Positions 10,607 through 23,318 of a stretch of 64,000 nt of DNA are shown here, piece after piece. The stretch comes from Ulota crispa (taxonomy: Eukaryota; Streptophyta; Bryopsida; Orthotrichales; Orthotrichaceae). Each line of letters begins with the position of its first letter. Position 1 is the stretch's first letter. The notes beneath the pieces are model-generated. The model ran no database searches. It was not told the DNA's origin and was given only the letters and a program-made list of their open reading frames with translations. The stretch covers positions 13,674,471-13,738,470 of the forward strand of contig OY987247.1 in NCBI GenBank assembly GCA_963920765.1, read 5' to 3'. The translations under genes were made by a program, and so were the position numbers.

Positions 10607-12387
10607 CAACTTGGATGTCACTAATTTGTTTTTTTGAACTTTTTGTTATTATTAAGTTATTTAAAATTTGTGTATTACAACAATAAGTAATTAAGTATTT
10701 ATATAATGTAAAATTTTGAGAAATTAAAGTGGGGCAACCTAAATGCAATATTCAATGTACATATTAAAATGTGAGTAGCCCGTTGTTAAATTTAGGGTTG
10801 TAGTTCACTAGGAGTTAAGGCCTTCAACTTTGGGGTCATTTGATCCAATGCATATGGTCTCTTAGAATGAGCTTAAGCACTTGTTAAATTCAAAATGTAA
10901 TGAGGGTCTTTCTCGTTTGTGGAACAAGTTTCGATTTTTCAATTTTGTTTAGATGAGTGTTGCACATACCAGGGTTTTTTTTTTGGTTTTCTGACCAATG
11001 CTTGTGTGGCATTCTTTGAAAATGGTTTGTAGCTTGCAGGCTCCATTCTTTTTTTGGTTGGAGTTGAAGGTGGCTCCTATGTATGGATTTTTGGAGCATC
11101 ATGGATTTTTTTTGTAGACAAAAAATATTCATTGACATTTTTTTGAAATATTTGAATAACATTGGCATTACTTAATTATTGCATTGTTTTCGATTAGACA
11201 ATACCTCAAATCATTTTAAAGTGGTGGCATCAATTTTCAATTTAACAAATATTTTATGGAAGCCTTGACTGCAATGCATTTTCCATTATTGCAATTTGGC
11301 ATTTTTTGAAAAAAAATCCCCCTTTTTTTCCTATAGGCTTGAAGCTCACCTTTTTTTTTTGAGGCAATTGAGCCTAAAATTGCCCAAAAAAAAACACTAG
11401 CACATATTGTTCATAGATGGAGGCAAAACTTACCCACCTTTATTCCTTCAATGAAACTTGAGAGACCCCATAAGAGTTATCAAGGCATGAAAAAGTGGAC
11501 TCATGGTTTTGCACATAGGTTCATTTCTTCCAAAAAAAATTGCACGTGTTTAAATCAAGGTATGAGTTGAGGTTGAACAACAAAATTATTAAAGTGCATT
11601 GGACTTAATTAAAATAGGGAGTTTGAAACAAACAAACACTATCCATCTTACTTTCAACCTTGGTTCATCAAAAACCGTCCATGAAGGTACTCCCTTGTAC
11701 TTTCACTTAATGAATATTCCATTGCACTTTCACTTAACGAATAATCCATTTTAACATCACATAGTAGTTGTTTCAAGACTTTTCATAGAAACCATTTCAC
11801 TAACCCAAATTGTTTTAGAGCCTCCTACCTTAACCTACACAACTCTTTACAAACATAATTAGTACACAAGAAGATTTTGAGCTTCATTAATGAAAATCCA
11901 TCATTTCTTATTTTCAGCTGTTGTTGGAATGCATTCACCAAATACATCCTGCATGTTTTTACTATAACTAAATACTTTTGAAAAATCTGACCTGTTTTTA
12001 TCTAATAATTCCGAGTTCCAACCGGTGATTTTGGAATTTGGTTAGAATGACTTTCTATTGAATTTCGGATTTCCCCGTTCATGTGGACACAATCATGCTT
12101 CCCAACTACTGTAATAAATTGGTAAGGTTAGGCTTTGAATGCAAAGTGTGAGACTGAAAGCTCAAGTCAGCTTTCGCTTCAATTCTTTCCGTCCTTGACT
12201 CCTTGCATCATCATGCCTTGAGTGTTTGGTCCCTAGTCCTGCAGTCCCTGGTTTATGAGAATTAAGAAGCATCTGCACGCAACCATGGAGCTCACCGCCT
12301 CACCGGTGTTATTTGTTGTCACTATCGCTACATAAAAATGAAAATATGACATTCACATTTTTGTGAACATCCAAGTTCGGTAATAAG
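10607..12387. other. AT-rich intergenic DNA
   Basis: Contains homopolymer-rich stretches. A block near 11310-11400 (CTATAGGCTTG plus a poly-T run and AATTGCCCAAAAAA) recurs at 26688-26755, marking an old dispersed repeat. No gene was seen. Confidence 0.5.
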
Positions 12388-12604
12388 GAAAGAGCACCTA
12401 ATACCAACAATGTATCTAATGGCATCACTTTTTACACAAGGTGGTCATTTTAGAACTTAAATTTAAGTGCATCATAAATAACTTGTTGTTAACAAAAATG
12501 TTAAAACATCTACGGCATACCTAGATTTGAGTTCTAAAATGATCACCTTGTGTATAGAGTGATGCCATTAGGTACATAGTTGGCATTAAGTACTACGACC
12601 TTAC
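12388..12604. mobile_element. Foldback MITE, GTGGTCATTTTA family, copy 1
   Basis: The left arm (GAGCACCTAATACCAACAAT onward) and the reverse complement of the right arm match over about 75 bases, including CTAATGGCATCACT and ACACAAGGTG. A diverged copy is at 16445-16663. Confidence 0.7.
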
Positions 12605-14705
12605 CTTGATGTTGAATTTGAAATTCAAAAACTTTTTATATTCTTTTTAGCCAAATGGCCTAGTTACGAGAATTGTTTTTGGAATGCACAAACAAAAGAG
12701 ATAATCAATTAAACCATATTAGGTAAATTGAATAGGAAAAATAGCACATTCTAGGACTTTCACTATTTCTAACATTATGTATATATTAGCATATCACAAA
12801 AAAACAAGCATATATTTTCTTGTACAATAATGAAGTCTGAGTGATTGCCTCCAAGAACTTCAATAATTACAATTTTTGAGCAATAACTATACCTACATTT
12901 ATTGATGTGAGATTAAGGTGTAGTACCAAATGGTCCCTCCGCTTCTCCCAATTTACCTGATATGATGTTCAATGTTCACAGACACGACTAATTTTTTACC
13001 CAAACTTCATCCGTTTTTTTCTTCTAATATCTACAAAAAGAACTTGAGCACCAATGTTAAATTTTTGCTCATTTTACAACGTGTCATTCACTTGAGCTAA
13101 TTATGAGATATTGATAATCACATTTGGGGTCATCGGAAATCAAAGCTTTATAAGATTTTTAATGTTAACCACACCTTAGACTAGTCAGTGTCTGGGGAGA
13201 TTTTTAGATTTTCATTTTCCTTGATAAAAAACCTACATTTTTCATTTTCAACCGGTTTTGGAAGTGCATACACTAAATATTGCTCATATATCTATGATTA
13301 GACGTTTCTAGAAAATTTAGGTAGTTTCTATCCAACTAATTCAAATTTTACAAGAATTTTTGACATTTCATTTGTTTGACTTTCATATAGTTTTTTTGAT
13401 CACCTTGCTCATTGGGGTCAATCCAAAAAATGAGCCCCTCTCTACAATGGTTGTAATAATAATCAAGTTAATATCATGGCATGAGTTACCAAGGCTGCAC
13501 TACCATAACTCAAGACAAAGTAGAACATCTACTTTGTTCTTATGACTCAAGAGTTTTTTTTGCTCAAATTTCAAAAGAAAACAATTGAAAGAACAGTAAA
13601 TATCTTAATTTTCCTTCTCAAAAATAGAAGCTAAACGACAAAACATTGTACTTTGTGCTTGGCTTTGGTCCATTGTGTTTCTCATAGTTTTGTAAAAAAA
13701 TCAATACATGGAAGAATACAAAGGCAAGATTATGTGGAGCATTTGTGTTGCAATTCAATTGTGCAATTATAGTAAAATAAGCAATTGCTTTACATGACCT
13801 GTTGTAACACTTGGGTCACGTTTTGGGTACGGTCCTAAGTTCAAACTTTCTCTTGTCTCATGATAAAACTTCTTCCTTTGGTTTCAAATGTAATACGAGT
13901 TGTGATTTGATTATTACCGTACATGATCTCAAGTGTAGAATAGCAGAATAGCAAGTGTACCACAATCTAGTAAGAGATCCAGGATCATCCACAATTTACA
14001 AAGCATGGTGTTTTTTTGAGGTGCATGAGGTCCATATTTTGTGAATATTGCACTATGCTCTTGATCATGAACAAAAATTTCGAGAAGGGAAAAATAAAAA
14101 TAAAAAAATTAGATTCCATTTATATGGAACAATCCATTTTGTGAAATTTGATATACTTGGTGTATACTTGGAACAGTGGAAACTTCACAAATACACATGG
14201 TGAAAAAGTACTACCATCCATTTCAATGTTTGGAGAAGGGAGCTATCAATCAGGATAGTGGTAACTGGTTGATCTTTGCAAAAAAACTAAATTTAGATGA
14301 TCAATTCAATAAAGTAAACATTGCCAATGAAAATTAATTGTTGAACTAGTCAATGTCTAAAGTAGCACAAAAGAACTTCAGCTAGACAATTTTTGCCTAT
14401 TCAAATATCTTTTGGTTATCCGTAGGTATAGAGGTTTGTCTGTCAAGGAGAGAAAGGTGCAACCTATATAATTTTGTCAATAACAACAACTTGAGCCTAT
14501 GAGAGAGATTCAGTGGTTGAATATCAACCTTGCCGTAACATATACTAAACTTTGTTTATAGGGATCAATCTTGGTATGCGTGCGCTAAATTTCATCACAA
14601 TATATCTTCCCTAAATTACAAGTTTGTAAATTATGTATCAAATACGTGGAAAACAACTCAAAAGCTCAACAAAACCAATTACAAACAATGAATCTTATGA
14701 CTATT
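12605..14705. other. AT-rich intergenic DNA
   Basis: No convincing gene or element border was identified. Short open frames are of non-coding composition. Confidence 0.5.
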
Positions 14706-15420
14706 CACTAGAAGAAAAATGTGTCCTAAACAATTGGTTTACAATGATTGCAAATACCCTAAATAACTATACAATGACTCAATTACAATTGTTTAGGACA
14801 TTTGCGGTTATTGTGAACTAGTACTCTAAAGGGAAAATATCAAAAATACCCCTCAATTCTTTCAAAATATCAAATATATCCCTATATTATTTGAAATATC
14901 AAAAGTATCCTTGGTTTTGTGTAGGAATATCAATTATACCCCTTGTTATTTTTGAGAATATCATAAATACCCCTAGTTTTTTTTGCCTCTTTATTGCGAT
15001 TTTTTAAATATTAAAATGATAACAAAAATTACTATGTAATCATTACAATGGTTTTGACCACAATGAAATTACGTACAAACACCCTATATAGAGCTTAAAG
15101 AACTTACTTCCAAGATTTGACTTGCATTCAACTTACATTTAGTTTTTGTACGTTCCATTATCATCCAAGTATTTACAAAAATTTGCAAAAAGAGGCGCAA
15201 GAGAGTTAAAGGTACTTCTTATAATTTAAATAATACAAGGGTATATTTGATATCTCATACTAATTGGGGGTCTCAAAGAACTAGGGGCATAATTGATATT
15301 CCTACACAAAGCTAGGGGTATTTTTGATATTTCAAATAATATAGGGGCATATTTGATATTTTGAAAGAATTGAGGAGTATTTTAATATTTTCCCTAATCT
15401 AAAACATGTTTCTTCTAGTG
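14706..15420. mobile_element. CACTA-type MITE interrupted by a foldback element
   Basis: It starts CACTAGAAGAAA at 14706 and ends TTTCTTCTAGTG at 15420. The flanks are ATT on both sides (14703-14705 and 15421-15423), the 3-bp target duplication expected of CACTA elements. The first 110 bases and the last 25 match the uninterrupted 143-bp copy at 40661-40803. The 570 bases in between are a separate foldback insertion. Confidence 0.75.
14827..15394. mobile_element. Foldback element with arms of about 180 bp, nested in the CACTA MITE
   Basis: The left arm (AGGGAAAATATCAAAAATAC onward) is the inverse of the right arm ending TTTTAATATTTTCCCT. Recurring phrases AATATCAATTATACCCC and CAAATATATCCCTATATTAT fold back on GGGGCATAATTGATATT and ATAATATAGGGGCATATTTG. 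The same family recurs inside both large CACTA elements (42428-42826 and its mirror). A possible short duplication, TCTAA, flanks it. Confidence 0.7.
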
Positions 15421-16444
15421 ATTGTATCTCACATGATGAAGAAATTGAGCAAGTCAATGGTACAAAAAACAAAAGAATAAGACCAACTATTAAATTTTGG
15501 GGCCAAGTTTGAGACATGGCAAGTTGAAGTTGTCAAGTGTAAGTCATTCCAAGTTGGGTTGCTTCCACAATCTCTCCAAACCTCAACCCAAACTCAAGGG
15601 CAATTTACAACATGTCACATGTCCCATCTTAGCAAGTCCCACCTCAAAGTGAGATCATAGTTTTGTTGAGTTGTTAAGGGTAAAAAGGAATACTAAAGAA
15701 AATCATGAAAAATTTGTACAAAATATTGGTGGGACTTGGGTTGAAAGTTGGGTTTACTAAAATGGTTAATCCAAATCTTGAGTGAAGTCCAGCGTTCTTT
15801 AGTGCCAAATTTCCAAAAAATGCATACATAAGCAAAATGCAATGGATTGAGATGTGAGATTTGAATCATAGTGTGAAACGCCAAATTTCAATTTTTGATT
15901 TTACACCGGTCTGAGCACCAGTCAAATTCTCAATGGGACGTGGGATATAATGTGGATAGCCCTCAAAAGGTCCATCATTCATATTGGTTGTTGTGGAAAA
16001 TTGGGCAACCCCCAAGGAGATCAAATGGGGAGCAACTCGAGACCCATGGAGAGAATTTAGTTAAGCAAATACATAAGGGTTGAAATTGTCATTGTTTGTT
16101 GATTCCATGAGAAATATAGAAGTATTCAAAGTTTGGTTCTCATTCCTACAAGGAAATACATTCTAAATTAGTTCACGTTTGTTTCTTATGTTCATGGAAA
16201 ATTCATGCATAGAGCGCCACATGCCCATATCTATGTGGATTGTGGCAAGCCATGCTTTGAGTGATAATTGGTCGCTGTCAAAGATTTACCCCTTCAGAAA
16301 GATTTTTTTTGCCCTGAAAGCATAACAAAAAAAAGCTGTGATCAATGCCCAGCTCAAAAATTGCCCATTGGAGCATTCTCGGCAGGGCAGCAAAAAAAAC
16401 CTCGAAGCACAACACAACCAATTGTTTGGTATATTGCACATGTG
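15421..16444. other. Intergenic DNA with an old dispersed repeat
   Basis: The segment 15690-15850 is a diverged match to 26880-27010 (shared order: AAAGAAAATCATGAA-like, GGTGGGACTTGGGTTGA-like, TTGAGTGAAGTCC-like). An open stretch at 15895-16083 (+) is too short and has no splice context. Confidence 0.4.
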
Positions 16445-16663
16445 GTAGGAGCACCCAATACTAATAGTGTATCTAATAGAGTCACTCTTTACACAAGGTG
16501 GTCATTCTGAAACTTAATTGTGGATAAGCTATATATATTTTATCATTTTGGTCAACATCAATAAGTTATTTATTACTTACCTAAATTTAAATTTTAAAAT
16601 GACCATCTTGTATAAAGAGTGATACTATTAGATACATTTTTGATATTAGATGCTTCTACCTCA
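16445..16663. mobile_element. Foldback MITE, GTGGTCATTTTA family, copy 2
   Basis: The left arm GTAGGAGCACCCAATACTAA and the inverse right arm match over about 70 bases with more decay than copy 1. Shared core: TGTATCTAATAG, CACTCTTTA and CAAGGTGGTCATT. Confidence 0.65.
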
Positions 16664-17356
16664 GATCTTTGTGGGTTAGGATGGAAAAAATCATGTATTT
16701 ACATACAAGGACAAAAGTAAAAAGGTGACTTTGATTAGAAATTGGTCAATTTGATCTCCTTCTACGGCACACGACTAAATCAAGGTTTTTGAATACAAAT
16801 ATAAATACAAAAATTCTTGAGCTGGCACATTTTTAACATATAATGTTTTCCTACAAGATGAAAAGTCAAAGCCTTACAAGCACTTGTATGCTCTAAGTTT
16901 ATACCAAATCACATGTGACACTAATGTCCTCGGAAATTTTGAGCTTCCAATACTTCTCATTTTCAGCCAATTTATTGAGTGCATGCACTAGATATTTCCC
17001 ACATATTTATACTAAAACTAAATATTTTCGAAAAGTTTGGCTTGTTTTTACCCGATTGTTGCAATTTTCAACCAGTGATATTTGCCGTTTCATTTGACTG
17101 ACTTTCTGTTATTTTTTTTATATCCCCGCTCATTGGTGGCATGCAAGGGTGGAGATCCTCTAATGGGCTTTGAATCAGCCGCAGTTTCAAAATATTCATG
17201 CAAAATCAATGCAGATATTTGGTCAGTAGATCCTGATTTATTGAGACTCTCTGAACCCGGTCATTAGTCAAACTTCCACCCTCTTTTGTTTTGGCTACAA
17301 AAATTTGTGAAATTGTTTAGTTTGATTTAGATGATTAGCATATGTAACAGGGATGT
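16664..17356. other. AT-rich intergenic DNA
   Basis: Nothing recognisable was seen on either strand. Confidence 0.5.
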
Positions 17357-18306
17357 TTAACCCCTAAAGGACCAAGCAAAGTTTTCACCAAAAACTCTTC
17401 AAAATTGCTAGTTTTAGAGCATCAACCAAATTTGAAAACAAAAACATTTTTATGCATATGAGACCGTAGGATCTTGTAGGATCTTGTAATTGAATGGTTA
17501 AAAGAATGGTTATAGAGGACGTGGAAAAAATTTCAGAGTTTTCCACCACGTGGATTGGAAGTTAGAATGGTTTGCATATTCAAAAACTTCTTGTGAAAAA
17601 CCGGGCAGCTACCCTTCAAAAGGTGAAATTCCTAAGGAAAAAAGCCCATGTGGGTGGTGCTTCTCTAAATTCCTTATTCCACCTTAGTAAAGTACATGTC
17701 AAAAAAGTTTCAAATCATTTGGAGTTATATAACATATGGAAAAAAATTAGTAAGTAAAAAGAAGTAGAGAATAACTCAAAACACTAAATTATTAAGAATA
17801 TAATCATGGAAATGAGAAATGCCAATCCCAATGGTCAAAATGTTGTTATAAACAATCTTCATCCTTTGTTTTGTTTTGTTGATTTTTTTTCAAAATGTTG
17901 AAAATTGAGTAAAAATAAAGGACTTCAAAGTTTATTTTGGAGTAGAGAATCCATGATTGCCCGCAAACAAAAAATCCTCATAACTTTCATCTTGTTGATC
18001 CAAACGGAATGATAAAGCTTCCTACATTCACATAAATTTGCTAAACCAACTTAAAAACATTGTATTTGAAAAAAGTGATTTTTAAAAATCTACCCAGGCT
18101 GCCCAACAAACAAAAAATCAACATACTAGGCCAAAACCTTTTACTCATAATTCAAAATGTCATGAAATTTAGTGCACATGAAAGATAAACCTTGTCTTCA
18201 CATTCTCTTATAATTTCAACCTAAAATATGAAAAGCTCCAATCACAAGTACCTGCCAAAAATTGCTATGTTTCTAAAAAAAAGGGGCATGATCCTTTAGG
18301 GGTTAA
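17357..18306. mobile_element. TTAA-ended 950-bp element, copy E
   Basis: The ends are TTAACCCCTAAAGGACCAAG at 17357 and CATGATCCTTTAGGGGTTAA at 18306, clean inverted repeats. The right half is homologous to 40490-40993 (CTCATAACTTTCATCTT and AAAATTGCTA blocks followed by the same terminal GGGGTTAA). No transposase frame is present. Confidence 0.65.
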
Positions 18307-19835
18307 AGACTTGAGCTTTTCCTTTGTTTTTGAATAATTTTTGGGCACCAACTATATATTTTAGGACACCCAACTATATTCTTGCCTTTGCAATTGATTT
18401 GTGAACATGAATGTCATATTTTTTTGAGAATTATTAGACTACTTGGATTAAAGATTATAAGTAAATCCTCTAGTAGCAAGAGGGGACTTGAGAAATTCTA
18501 GAGCTTATAGTTTCAAATTTTTTTGTCTTAGATTCTATTTTAGAAATACTGGTGTTTTGTGATATAAGTGAAGAGATATGTAAAGATAACATTTGAATGC
18601 ATTGTTGTAGAGGGACAAAGCAGCTTTTGATTGGGGGCGGGGACTAAAGCTCTCTAAATAATACCATGTATTTTTGCAAGTGAGTATGTTATTTTCTCCA
18701 AGCTTATTTGCAAAAGAAATGGATTAAATTCTCATTGTGGCTTCCTTGTTATCTTGTGCAAGAGAGCCCATGCTCGCAATTTGGCACACCTCACTAGATG
18801 CATACAGCATTTCGTAGTTCTCATGATAAGACTTGCAATTTGCTCAAGAGGACATGATTGTTTTCTCTTGCATAATCACTTTAGGAAAATTGTTCTTTAT
18901 CCAAGCTTCGAAACTGCCTAATATTCACCAATTTCATTGCCTTAACTCCAAAATTTCTATCTTCCTCCGACATAATTTTTGCATTAGCTAATTCCTTTCA
19001 AATTGGACTATTCAATCGTGGGTTTCAGTTTCTAAAAACTTGTTGCTATAGAACCAAAAAGTTTGATATTGCATCCTTGGTAGAAACTGGATTAGGGATA
19101 GCCCTTCACCCTTTGAAGGTTGAAGATCCTTCCAAGTCTCCAAGGTTGAGTTGAGATTGATAGTGAAAAGTTTCCATAAAATCGTCTTAGAAAGGATTTA
19201 TTTAGTCATACTTGATTTTTTCCTAAACAACATAATATGTCTTTAATAGATCTTTAACATTTAGCCCTGGTAACCTAACCACAAATATCAAAGTTCAAAA
19301 CATAAAAGTAAAGTTGATAAAATGGAATTTGGAGAGGCAGGAGTAAGAGGCAATTGGAGGAGTGAGAAGCAATTGAATACAAGAGGAAGTGTGCAAGCCC
19401 TTAAACCCTTAATAGCTAGCACTTAGAAATGCTCCAATCATATTGTGAGCCTACAACCGCCCATTTATTTTAACCTAATTTTATGTAAACCCTAGCCTTT
19501 GATATTTTATCAACCTGTAAATTTTTCAAATCAACTAACACATATGTTTCTCACATGTTTAGAAGAACTAAGCTTTGTCAAAATCCATCCTATTAGATTA
19601 TGGTAACACACAATTTTATCTTTTTTTAGTGACGAGAGGAGAGACTTTACAAAAGGGATTCCAAACATTTAGAAGACTCTCAAAATTCAAACCCTCCCCT
19701 CCCTAATTAAAAGAAGGAACCTTCAATGACATGGTGATCCTAAACTTAAGGCCTACATTTGAAAACCCAATTTTCCAATCTTCTAGCAAAAGACCTAAGG
19801 CCCCAGAATAAAATGTTCACAAATGTGTTTACCAT
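18307..19835. other. AT-rich intergenic DNA
   Basis: No gene or clear element border was seen. Confidence 0.5.
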
Positions 19836-20430
19836 AAGGTAGCGACACCCCTCTTCATGAGTGTCCCCATTAGCATTATCTACTTTTGCACCGAGATCTG
19901 TATCACTAATTGACAATACAAAAAAATTGGTTATGTGTGACAAATTGATGGTTTTGGGTGACAAGGTAATGATTATAAGTGACAAGTGCATCTCATTTGG
20001 ATGCCAATGGGTTTGGAAATAAGTTCATTGAATAGCATTAAATAGTTTTGTAATACCATGAGTAAATAAACAAAGGAGGTGAAGATACCATTGAAGTACC
20101 CCAAGCATGGTATTTGTCATCTTGCATGATGGTTATAAGTGCTCCATCTCACTATTTAAGTAACCATTCAAGTTAGTATTGTGAGCATATGAGCACACTA
20201 AAGACTTCAGTAAGCATTTTTTTTAGCATCTCCTATACACAACTACACATTTTAAGTGATTTTGAACCTTGAAAAATCTTTGTGAGCAAATGCTTACAAC
20301 TAAAACTTTTGAATTGATGCCAATATTATTTGTTTCCTCTTGCTTACTTAACAGTTTTTTTTTTCAAAGCTCATCAAATGATTTTCCTACTCCAAAGTCC
20401 TTAGTTTCACGCTTATGAGTGTTGCTACCT
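19836..20430. mobile_element. AAGGTAGC-ended element, copy 1
   Basis: It starts AAGGTAGCGACACCC and ends GAGTGTTGCTACCT. The interior contains GATGGTTTTGGGTGACAA and GTGATTTTGAACCTTGAAAA blocks shared with copies at 23779-24172 and 27464-27860. It abuts the TTAA element that starts at 20430. Confidence 0.6.
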
Positions 20431-20889
20431 TAACCTCTAAACGTCTGAGTGTGCTGCTCCAACTAGCAAAATACAAGGTGTTTTTTGTATATTTGGAATA
20501 GATTCACACCTTTACTATAGTTGAGATCAACAAAGAAGTTGAAGAATAGATCAAAGTTGTTCTAGTGGGCTACTTGAAATCAAGCAAATTAACCCTTAAA
20601 CATCTGAAGGACCCTTTGTGACCAGTACAATATGAGGTATTTGTCTTGTATATGAAATGGATCCACACCTATGCTACATTTGAGATCAACAAAGAAGTTG
20701 GAATATAGATCAATGTGGTTCTAGTGGGCTATTTGAGACCCCAATTAAAACTTCTTATTGATAGCAAATGCCAATTATATGGCAATGTATCTACTATCCA
20801 TGGGAAGTTTAAGGGTTAAATTAAAACTCCCTATTGATAGCAAATGCTAGCGACGTATATACTATGCTTTATGGTCATTTAAGGATTAA
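20430..20889. mobile_element. TTAA-ended element with a second copy nested inside
   Basis: The outer copy starts TTAACCTCTAAACGTCTGAG at 20430 and ends TTTAAGGATTAA at 20889. It is split by a second copy at 20589-20819. The two outer halves rejoin collinearly with the copy at 3309-3542. Confidence 0.65.
20589..20819. mobile_element. Inner TTAA-ended element
   Basis: Starts TTAACCCTTAAACATCTG and ends AAGTTTAAGGGTTAA. It is homologous to the element it interrupts and to 3309-3542. TTAA is present at both junctions, as expected for insertion at, and duplication of, TTAA. Confidence 0.7.
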
Positions 20890-20994
20890 AAGAAATGTGA
20901 ATGCTAAGCTGTTAAATCACATTCACCACTACATTTTAGCCACTTGAGAGCTAATTAAATTTAAAAAAATCAAATTGGGGATCACTGTCCCAGA

Positions 20995-21520
20995 CCACCA
21001 GACCACCAGCTCCCCTTCCCAATGCGCCGCCGCCATCACCATCACCACCCTCACCCTCACTCTCCCATAACGCTCCCCACACTCTCCGCAGTCCACGCTG
21101 CTCGTTCCAGTGCAGCTGACACTTGCTCACCCCGGAGCTCGCCTTCTTCTACTCCTCAGTCTCTCTCTTTGCCAGAGGTTGCAACACAAGCACTGTCTTC
21201 AGCTCCGTTCATAATCGCCTCTGCTTCTGCCTTCATCACCACTTTGTTCTTCCATTACCTTTGATACATGGTCACTTCCTTGTACCAATTCAATCCCCTC
21301 GCTTAAGCCCTAACTTCTGCTATACCCTCTCCCCATCCCTGCTCTCACTTGCCTCGTTCTGCAAGCCCTTGCAGCTTAAGATAGTGTTGTCATTCAAGTC
21401 CTTTCTTGCAAGATCCTCATATCAATTCAGCACTCTAAAAGAGTTGATCAATAGTCCCTGTTTTTACGAAAGAAAATAGGGGCGTTGTGAACGAAGCTTG
21501 GCTTAGAGAGTTTGTGTTTT
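20995..21520 (+). promoter_or_regulatory. CT-rich leader of the small membrane protein gene
   Basis: A sharp rise in GC with CCTCACCCTCACTCTC-type tracts, interrupted by several short upstream frames. This is typical of plant promoters and 5' UTRs. No exact TATA box or start site was fixed. Confidence 0.4.
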
Positions 21521-21892
21521 ATGGCGGTGATGAAGAGTCGGAATGGGCCGTCGCCAATGGTGCCATTCGTGCTGGTGAGCACCATGGTAGGCATGGCGGT
21601 TCTGCCATGGCTGAAGAGCTACATTGTTGCAGTGTTGATTGCTCTGCAGGAGATCAAGCAAGCTGTGTTTCTGTGGCCGTTGCTGATCATCCTGGGCATC
21701 TCCCTGATTTCCACGGTGTGCAATTGGATGAACCCGGTGGTGCCAGCTCCACGCTCCCTGCAGTACCCGGCTCGCAATCGAGACTGGAAGGGGTCCTCTT
21801 CTGTGGAGCAGCAGCAGCAGAGCGATGGTACCGGCGTTGGGTTCTTCATCTTCCTCGCCTTTGCTTTGGTCTTGATTCCATGGCGGTCTTGA
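21521..21892 (+). CDS. Small plant membrane protein, 123 residues
   Basis: A single-exon frame from ATG at 21521 to TGA at 21890-21892. An in-frame TTG at 21512 is not a credible start. The protein begins MAVMKSRNGPSPMVP and has three hydrophobic segments at about residues 13-29, 48-66 and 106-120. A Pro-rich, basic linker (VPAPRSLQYPARNRDWK) and four Gln lie between the last two. The frame is GC-rich in an AT-rich setting, and the preceding 500 bases are CT-rich like a plant 5' UTR. I recall similar short membrane proteins in plants but cannot name a function. The location is probably an organelle or endomembrane. A Stowaway-like MITE starts 67 bases after the stop, so it may lie in the 3' UTR. 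Confidence 0.7.
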   Translation: MAVMKSRNGPSPMVPFVLVSTMVGMAVLPWLKSYIVAVLIALQEIKQAVFLWPLLIILGISLISTVCNWMNPVVPAPRSLQYPARNRDWKGSSSVEQQQQSDGTGVGFFIFLAFALVLIPWRS

Positions 21893-21958
21893 GTCATCAT
21901 TTATTTTTGTTGCAGGTATTGCTCTTTCTTCCCATCACTTGCATGTCTAGTATCAGAG

Positions 21959-22348
21959 CTCCCTCTGTCCCTCTAAAAACGTCCAACGTCCGAAAAGCTT
22001 CCTTGCAAAGGATTACCCGAATTTTTAGTCTTTGTGCTAATGACATATGCATTCTAGAATCAATATATCATCTACCAATTATATGCAAAATTTCCAGCTT
22101 TTATGTTGCCGTTTAGGCACCCAAATTTCATGCAAAAGTACCATATTTGTGCATGTGGCAACAATGGCACCTCATATGGCCAAGGCCAAGCTTGCTAGGA
22201 GAGGAATGCTCCCTAATTGCTTAACTTGCCCCCATGAAATCATTAAACATGGCAAATACTTTTTCAATGTTTGAAATTAGCAAAAGGGAGCTTTTTAGTG
22301 GTACAAGAAATATGTCTGATTTGGAACTTTTTCGAGGGATAGAGGGAG
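21959..22348. mobile_element. Stowaway-like MITE, copy 1
   Basis: The ends are CTCCCTCTGTCCCTC and GAGGGATAGAGGGAG, followed by TA. This is the CTCCCTC-type terminus of plant Stowaway/Mariner MITEs. The interior is homologous to 56430-56757 (CTTTGTGCTAATGACATATG, CTTAACTTGCCCCCATGA). Confidence 0.75.
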
Positions 22349-23318
22349 TAGTATTAAACAGAATGTTTAGTGTTTCTGAAATATCGCATTTTTATTTTGA
22401 TGCCATTGGTACATAGTTGAAATTGCACGCTTTAAAGGAAATAAAAGATGTGTGGGACCTTAGCTTGCTACCTCATCATAGAAGTGAGATATTAAGGAAT
22501 ACTCAACTGTATCTACTTTGCCCACCAAGCTACCTTTTACACTACCTAAATGTCCATCTGCAAGCTAAAATATTTAGGGACCACTCGGTGTATTCAAGTG
22601 GGTGTAGACTTTTGATCCCCGAACAGTTCTAACTACCTCAAAGTCCATACTTGGACTTCAGAATAATAAAATTACCAAAGATCAAGTCGATCCTAACACT
22701 CTCTTTTGTTTTGTACTCACGTTAGGCAATACACAACCTTTGATATTACATTCGTTGCCTTCTCCACCATTCTGAGAAAAAAATTGAGCGTTTTAGAAAA
22801 GTCTCATGCATGTTTAACGCATTTGATGTTGGAATTGTAGGAAGTGTTGGATTTTGAAGATTGTCGAGAAATTATTTGGCATATGGGAATGCAGAGCATG
22901 GTGTTGGTGGTGGTCTAGATTACTAATACTAAGTTAGTAAGAGATTTCTGTGCAACAATGGTTTGCTCAGGTAGAGATCTCCCAGAGCGTCAATTTTGGT
23001 GCTTACCTCAGTGTATGATAGTTCTGGAGAGAAAGGAAGCAAGAGAGTTTTGATATTTTGAAGGTACTCAGCTGTGGATCTTTTTAAAATGTGATTCGGC
23101 TGTATGTATATATGGTGTTGATATTAATGTAAACTACCATTGTGAAATTTTGGTTTTCTTTGTTTCTCCTTGAGGATGCAATTTGGGTCATTTTCAAGTA
23201 TTTTGAAACATGTCTGCTTGAGTGCGTACTTTGTAAAACCTCTTAATTTTAAAGAGAATTTAATCACTTGTGAATGAACTTCCCATGATATTGTTTAAAG
23301 ACGAACTACAAGAGAGAT
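22349..23318. other. Intergenic or 3' UTR-like DNA
   Basis: No gene was identified. The stretch 22850-23160 has moderate GC and could be transcribed, but no frame supports it. Confidence 0.35.
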
